A stretch of 9,330 bases of DNA. It comes from Pseudomonadota bacterium (GTDB lineage Bacteria; Pseudomonadota; Alphaproteobacteria; Reyranellales; Reyranellaceae). The notes under the pieces are model-generated. The model searched no databases, was not told the origin of the DNA, and was given only the letters and a program-made list of their open reading frames with translations. The stretch is taken from NCBI GenBank assembly GCA_023436825.1, contig JAEZHS010000175.1:1-9330 (forward strand), written 5' to 3'. The translations under genes were made by a program, and so were the position numbers. Every line of letters begins with the position of its first letter. Within the stretch, counting starts at the first letter, position 1. Of this stretch, positions 6,183 to 9,330 are shown one piece after another.

Positions 6183-7303
6183 CCACGCGCACCATTCGCG
6201 TCGAATTGGCGGGCCGCAGCTACGACATCGCGATCGGCCCCGGCCTGATCGACCAGGCGGGTGCGCTCAGCCGTCCGCTGCTGGCGGCGCCCAGGGTGAC
6301 GATCGTGAGCGACGAGACCGTCGCTCCCCTCTACGGCGCCCGGCTCGCCGCTTCCTTCGAGAAGGCCGGCATCAAGGCGAGCACGGTCACCGTGCCCGCC
6401 GGCGAGAGCAGCAAGGAATTCGGCCCCTTCGGCAGGCTCATGAACGAGCTGCTCGACCAGCGCCCCGACCGCAAGACCACGCTGGTGGCGCTGGGTGGCG
6501 GCGTGGTCGGCGATCTCACCGGCTTTGCCGCCGCGGTGCTGCTGCGCGGCGTCCACTTCATCCAGGTTCCGACCACGCTGCTCGCCCAGGTTGATTCCTC
6601 GGTCGGCGGCAAGACCGGCATCAACACGCGTCACGGCAAGAACCTGGTCGGCGCCTTCTACCAGCCGCGCCTCGTACTGGCCGATACCGACGTGCTCGAC
6701 ACGCTGCCGCGGCGCGAGTTGCTGGCGGGCTACGCCGAGGTCGCCAAGTACGGCCTGATCGACGATCCCGAGTTCTTCGCGTGGTGCGAGGCCAACGGTG
6801 CCGCGGTGCTGGCAGGCGATGCGGCCAGGCGGACCTACGCCATCGAGCAGAGCTGCCTCGCCAAGGCACGCATCGTGGCGGCCGACGAGCGCGAGACCAC
6901 CGACCTGCGCGCCCTGCTCAATCTCGGGCACACCTTCGGCCATGCCCTGGAAGCCGAGACCGGCTTCGGCAGCGATCTGCTGCATGGCGAGTCCGTCGGC
7001 ACCGGCATGGCCATGGCCTTCGACCTGTCGGTACGGCTTGGCCTCTGCCCCGCCGTCGATGCCGAGCGCGTGCGCCGCCATCTCGGCAGCGTCGGCCTGC
7101 CGATGCGGCTGCGCGCGATCGGCGGCGACAACCGCCGAAGCTGGGACGCCACGCGTCTCGTCGAGCACATGCGGGGCGACAAGAAAGCCGAAGGCGGCCG
7201 GCTCACCTTCATCCTGGCGCGCGGCATCGGCAAGGCGTTCGTCAGCCGCGAGGTCGACGAAGCGGCATTGCGCGGGCTGCTCGACGACGCCATCTCTGCC
7301 TAG
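6179..7303 (+). CDS. aroB: 3-dehydroquinate synthase
   Basis: AroB converts 3-deoxy-D-arabino-heptulosonate 7-phosphate to 3-dehydroquinate, using NAD+ and a divalent metal, the second step of the shikimate pathway. The 374 residues show the NAD-binding GGGVVGDLTGF (106-116), the block VPTTLLAQVDSSVGGKTGIN (130-149), GKNLVGAF (153-160), and the metal ligands E187 (GYAEVAKYGLI), H251 (LGHTFGHALE) and H269 (LHGESV). The gap between the two His ligands is one residue longer than in the E. coli enzyme as I recall it, a tolerable loop change. The ATG overlaps the aroK stop, and GAGAAG at 6165-6170 can serve as its ribosome binding site. The CorC-like gene follows after 2 bp. Identification is firm. 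Confidence 0.98.
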   Translation: MTTRTIRVELAGRSYDIAIGPGLIDQAGALSRPLLAAPRVTIVSDETVAPLYGARLAASFEKAGIKASTVTVPAGESSKEFGPFGRLMNELLDQRPDRKTTLVALGGGVVGDLTGFAAAVLLRGVHFIQVPTTLLAQVDSSVGGKTGINTRHGKNLVGAFYQPRLVLADTDVLDTLPRRELLAGYAEVAKYGLIDDPEFFAWCEANGAAVLAGDAARRTYAIEQSCLAKARIVAADERETTDLRALLNLGHTFGHALEAETGFGSDLLHGESVGTGMAMAFDLSVRLGLCPAVDAERVRRHLGSVGLPMRLRAIGGDNRRSWDATRLVEHMRGDKKAEGGRLTFILARGIGKAFVSREVDEAALRGLLDDAISA

Positions 7304-7305
7304 CC

Positions 7306-8616
7306 ATGGACAGCGACCTTCACTTCGACATGCCGCTCTGGCTCGCAGGGCCGGCGGTGCTGGTCTGCCTGCTGCTCGCGGCATACCTGTCGGCGGCCGA
7401 GACGGCCATCACCGGCGCCTCGCGGCCGCGCATGCATCGGCTCGCCCAGCAGGGCAACAAGCTGGCGGCCACCGTCAACGGCCTGCTCGACCGCAAGGAT
7501 GAGGTCGTAAGCGCCATCCTGCTCGGCAACAACGTGGTGAACATCTTCTCGGCCTCGCTCACCACGGCCGTGCTGACCGCGCTGTTCGGCGCTGCGGGCA
7601 TCGTCTACGCCACCATCGTGATCGGCGTCCTGGTCGTGATCTTCGGCGAGGTGATGCCCAAGACCTGGGCGCTGCTGCGCGCCGATCGCGTGGCGCTGAT
7701 GCTGGCGCCGTCGATCGCTGTCACCGTGGCGATGCTGGGTCCGGTGGCGCGCGGCGTTGCCGGCGTCTCGCGTTTCTTCCTCGGTACGCTGGGCATCCGC
7801 GTCGATCGTACGCCGGATGCAGCCGAGCATGCCGACCTTCTGCGCGGCGCCATCGAACTGCATAGCCACGGCCATGGCCAGGAGGGCGAAGCCGCCGCCG
7901 AGAAGGCGATGCTGAAGTCGGTGCTGGATCTCGGCGATCGCACGGTGGGCGACGTCATGACCCATCGCGGCAGCGTCGTCGTGATCGACGCCGATCAGCC
8001 GATGGATGCCATCGTCGGCCAGATGCTGGAAGCGCCCTACACGCGCATCCCGGTCTATCGCACCGAGGCGGACAACATCATCGGCGTCGTCCACGCCAAG
8101 GACCTGTTCCGCGCCGTCAGAGCGGCGGGCCGACCGGAGACGGTCAAGATCGACGCGGTCGTGACGCAACCCTGGTTCATTCCCGAATCGACGACGTGCT
8201 TCGACCAGCTCCAGGCCTTCCGCGCCCGCCACGAGCACTTCGCCATCGTCGTCGACGAGTACGGCGCGCTGCGCGGCATCATCACCCTCGAGGACATCAT
8301 TGAGGAGATCACCGGCGACATCGAGGACGAGCACGACGCCATCAAGCGCGGCGTGGTGAGGCGCGAGGACGGCAGCCTGATCAGCCAGGGCGACGTGCCG
8401 ATCCGCGACCTCAATCGCGAGTTCGGCTGGGGGCTGCCCGAGGACGTCGCCATCACCATCGCAGGGCTCGTGCTGCACGAGGCGCGGCGCATCCCCGAGG
8501 TCGGCCAGACCTATGCATTTTACGGATTCCGCTTCGAAATTCTGAAGCGCGAAGGCACCCGAATCGCCGAGTTGCGCATCATGCCGCCCCTCGCCATAGA
8601 GGCTGCCGAGAACTGA
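7306..8616 (+). CDS. HlyC/CorC (CNNM/CBS) family membrane protein
   Basis: The 436-residue inner-membrane protein belongs to the CorC/HlyC or CNNM family, related to Mg2+ (or Co2+) efflux proteins. It has an N-terminal CNNM (DUF21) membrane domain with hydrophobic segments near 11-30, 68-93, 97-115 and 129-150, and the family motifs LSAAETAITGASR (28-40), LLGNNVVNI (72-80) and FGEVMPKT (113-120). A cytoplasmic CBS pair follows (about 215-340; VGDVMTHR, RIPVYR, IIGVVHAKDL, FAIVVDEYGALRGIITLEDIIEEITGDI), then a CorC-associated C-terminal domain (about 345-430; IPEVGQTYAFYGFRFEIL). The family is often labelled hemolysin, which is misleading. It begins 2 bp after aroB with no clear ribosome binding site, so it probably depends on aroB translation. 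The acidic pockets for the transported ion cannot be judged here, and transport itself is inferred from the family. Confidence 0.94.
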   Translation: MDSDLHFDMPLWLAGPAVLVCLLLAAYLSAAETAITGASRPRMHRLAQQGNKLAATVNGLLDRKDEVVSAILLGNNVVNIFSASLTTAVLTALFGAAGIVYATIVIGVLVVIFGEVMPKTWALLRADRVALMLAPSIAVTVAMLGPVARGVAGVSRFFLGTLGIRVDRTPDAAEHADLLRGAIELHSHGHGQEGEAAAEKAMLKSVLDLGDRTVGDVMTHRGSVVVIDADQPMDAIVGQMLEAPYTRIPVYRTEADNIIGVVHAKDLFRAVRAAGRPETVKIDAVVTQPWFIPESTTCFDQLQAFRARHEHFAIVVDEYGALRGIITLEDIIEEITGDIEDEHDAIKRGVVRREDGSLISQGDVPIRDLNREFGWGLPEDVAITIAGLVLHEARRIPEVGQTYAFYGFRFEILKREGTRIAELRIMPPLAIEAAEN

Positions 8617-8624
8617 GATCAGCC

Positions 8625-8632
8625 AGAGAGGA
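8625..8632 (+). promoter_or_regulatory. Ribosome binding site of the DUF2889 gene
   Basis: AGAGAGGA lies 6 nt before the ATG at 8639. It is the best Shine-Dalgarno on the plus strand of this window and fixes the start, in contrast to the coupled genes upstream that lack one. Confidence 0.7.
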
Positions 8633-8638
8633 TCTGCC

Positions 8639-9286
8639 ATGCCGCTCTCGCCGCCGGTCGGGCGACAGCACCTGCATACGCGCCGTGTCACCTGCCAGGG
8701 CTTCTTCCGTGAGGACGGGCTGTGGGACATCGAAGGCCATATCACCGACGAGAAGACCTACGAGCATTCCAATGAATGGCGCGGGCCGCTGAAGCCGGGC
8801 GACTTCGTCCACGACATGTCGATCCGGCTGACGCTCGACCATCGCTTCACCATCGTCGACGTCGAGGCCGTGACCGACAAGTCGCCTTACCAGATCTGCG
8901 GCAACATCACGCCCGACTTCAAGAAGCTGATCGGCTTGCGCATCGGCAGCGGGTTCCATCGCAAGGTGAAGGAACGGCTGGGCGGCGTGCACGGCTGTAC
9001 GCACATCGTCGAGCTCCTGGGCCCGGTGGCGACCACGGCCTTCCAGACCGTGTCGTCGGGCAAGGCGCGCGAGCTCAACCTCGAGCATCGCAAGAAGATC
9101 GGCAAGCCGCCCAAGCCGGTCGATCCCAACGCCCCCAAGGAGAAGCCCTACGTCATCGACAACTGCTACGCCTGGGCGTCAGACGGCCCGGTGGTCAAGC
9201 GCTGGGCGCCGCACTTCTATACTGGCCCCGACGCCGAAGCCGTACGCGCAGCGGCGGTCGGCAAAGACATCGAGATGGATGGTTAG
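8639..9286 (+). CDS. DUF2889 domain-containing protein
   Basis: The 215-residue soluble protein matches the DUF2889 family, whose function is, to my knowledge, not established. Family features are clear: HTRRVTCQGFFREDGLWDIEG near the N-terminus (13-33) with D38 and K39 following, HDMSIRLTLD (58-67), a middle part with YQICGNI (C87), and the signature RLGGVHGCTHIVELLGPVATTAFQ (113-136) with C120 and H122. C176 in DNCYAW is near the C-terminus. Conserved Cys/His residues could bind a metal or act catalytically, which is only inference. There is no signal peptide and no membrane segment. It follows the CorC-like gene by 22 bp on the same strand, with a strong ribosome binding site, so it may be the last gene of the aroK transcript or be expressed on its own. 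Confidence 0.9.
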   Translation: MPLSPPVGRQHLHTRRVTCQGFFREDGLWDIEGHITDEKTYEHSNEWRGPLKPGDFVHDMSIRLTLDHRFTIVDVEAVTDKSPYQICGNITPDFKKLIGLRIGSGFHRKVKERLGGVHGCTHIVELLGPVATTAFQTVSSGKARELNLEHRKKIGKPPKPVDPNAPKEKPYVIDNCYAWASDGPVVKRWAPHFYTGPDAEAVRAAAVGKDIEMDG

Positions 9287-9288
9287 TT

Positions 9289-9309
9289 TCTTCCGGACCG
9301 CGCGCGTCC
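9289..9309 (+). repeat. Dispersed 3' repeat, copy C (downstream of the DUF2889 gene)
   Basis: The core TCTTCCGGACCGCG followed by CGCGTCC begins 2 nt after the stop codon. It matches copy A (minus strand, 1-21) at 20 of 21 positions and shares the 14-nt core with copy B. Its right part overlaps the hairpin at 9300-9317. Confidence 0.6.
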
Positions 9310-9317
9310 TCGCGCGC
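9300..9317 (+). terminator. Stem-loop after the last gene of the aro cluster
   Basis: GCGCGCG (9300-9306) and CGCGCGC (9311-9317) form a perfect 7-bp GC stem with a TCCT loop, 13 nt past the DUF2889 stop. A T-tract does not follow; instead there is a palindrome at 9317-9330. It may end or stabilise the message, but a standard intrinsic terminator is not shown. Confidence 0.4.
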
Positions 9318-9330
9318 TCATGATCATGAG
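9317..9330. repeat. Perfect palindrome CTCATGATCATGAG at the right edge
   Basis: The last 14 bases are a perfect palindrome and may extend past the window. It directly abuts the preceding hairpin. It might be the centre of a larger palindromic element, a protein binding site or the start of the next intergenic feature. Confidence 0.4.

Noticed and set aside
6128..7384. 418-codon minus-strand open frame opposite aroB
   Set aside because: It mirrors the well-conserved aroB gene and has no motif of its own.
7306..8616. Hemolysin toxin
   Set aside because: The HlyC label is historical; the domain order CNNM-CBS-CBS-CorC_C points to an ion-transport related membrane protein.
7300..8745. 481-codon minus-strand open frame opposite the CorC-like gene
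   Set aside because: Asp/His/Arg-rich shadow of a clear CNNM/CBS protein on the plus strand.

Overview
This is a high-GC chromosomal window of ordinary, densely packed genes, most likely from an alphaproteobacterium (Rhodospirillales- or Rhizobiales-like). The clues are the strong G/C third-position bias, the shikimate pair aroK-aroB followed by a CorC/HlyC-type membrane protein, and xerD-accA on the other side of a divergent junction; as far as I recall, these neighbourhoods are familiar in alphaproteobacteria. The genus cannot be fixed from the sequence alone.

Layout. (a) 1-1667: two unrelated Fe(II)/2-oxoglutarate oxygenases transcribed divergently from a 78-bp gap, a TfdA/TauD-type enzyme on the minus strand and a small TIGR02466-like enzyme on the plus strand. 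(b) 1731-5521, minus strand: a leftward series made of a 59-codon single-pass membrane protein, a large exported alanine-rich protein of unknown function, xerD (chromosome dimer resolution recombinase) and accA (acetyl-CoA carboxylase alpha subunit). (c) 5522-5624: divergent promoter region. (d) 5625-9286, plus strand: aroK and aroB overlapping by ATGA, a CNNM/CBS-type CorC-like protein 2 bp further on, and a DUF2889 protein with its own good ribosome binding site. No tRNA, rRNA, insertion sequence, CRISPR array or phage gene was seen.

How the genes work together. AroK and AroB perform two steps of the shikimate pathway and are translationally coupled. The CorC-like protein appears to be co-transcribed, with no obvious metabolic link. 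AccA needs AccD, AccB and AccC from elsewhere in the genome, and XerD needs XerC and dif.

Nothing here looks like a new defence or mobile system. The observations most worth a second look are the 59-aa membrane protein at 5342-5521, which is short enough to be missed by gene callers; the palindromic or direct repeats directly downstream of it, which make the start of the next gene doubtful; a short dispersed repeat (core TCTTCCGGACCGCG) present three times, each time just beyond the stop codon of a gene and in the same sense relative to that gene; and the exported two-cysteine protein of unknown function in an otherwise housekeeping cluster.
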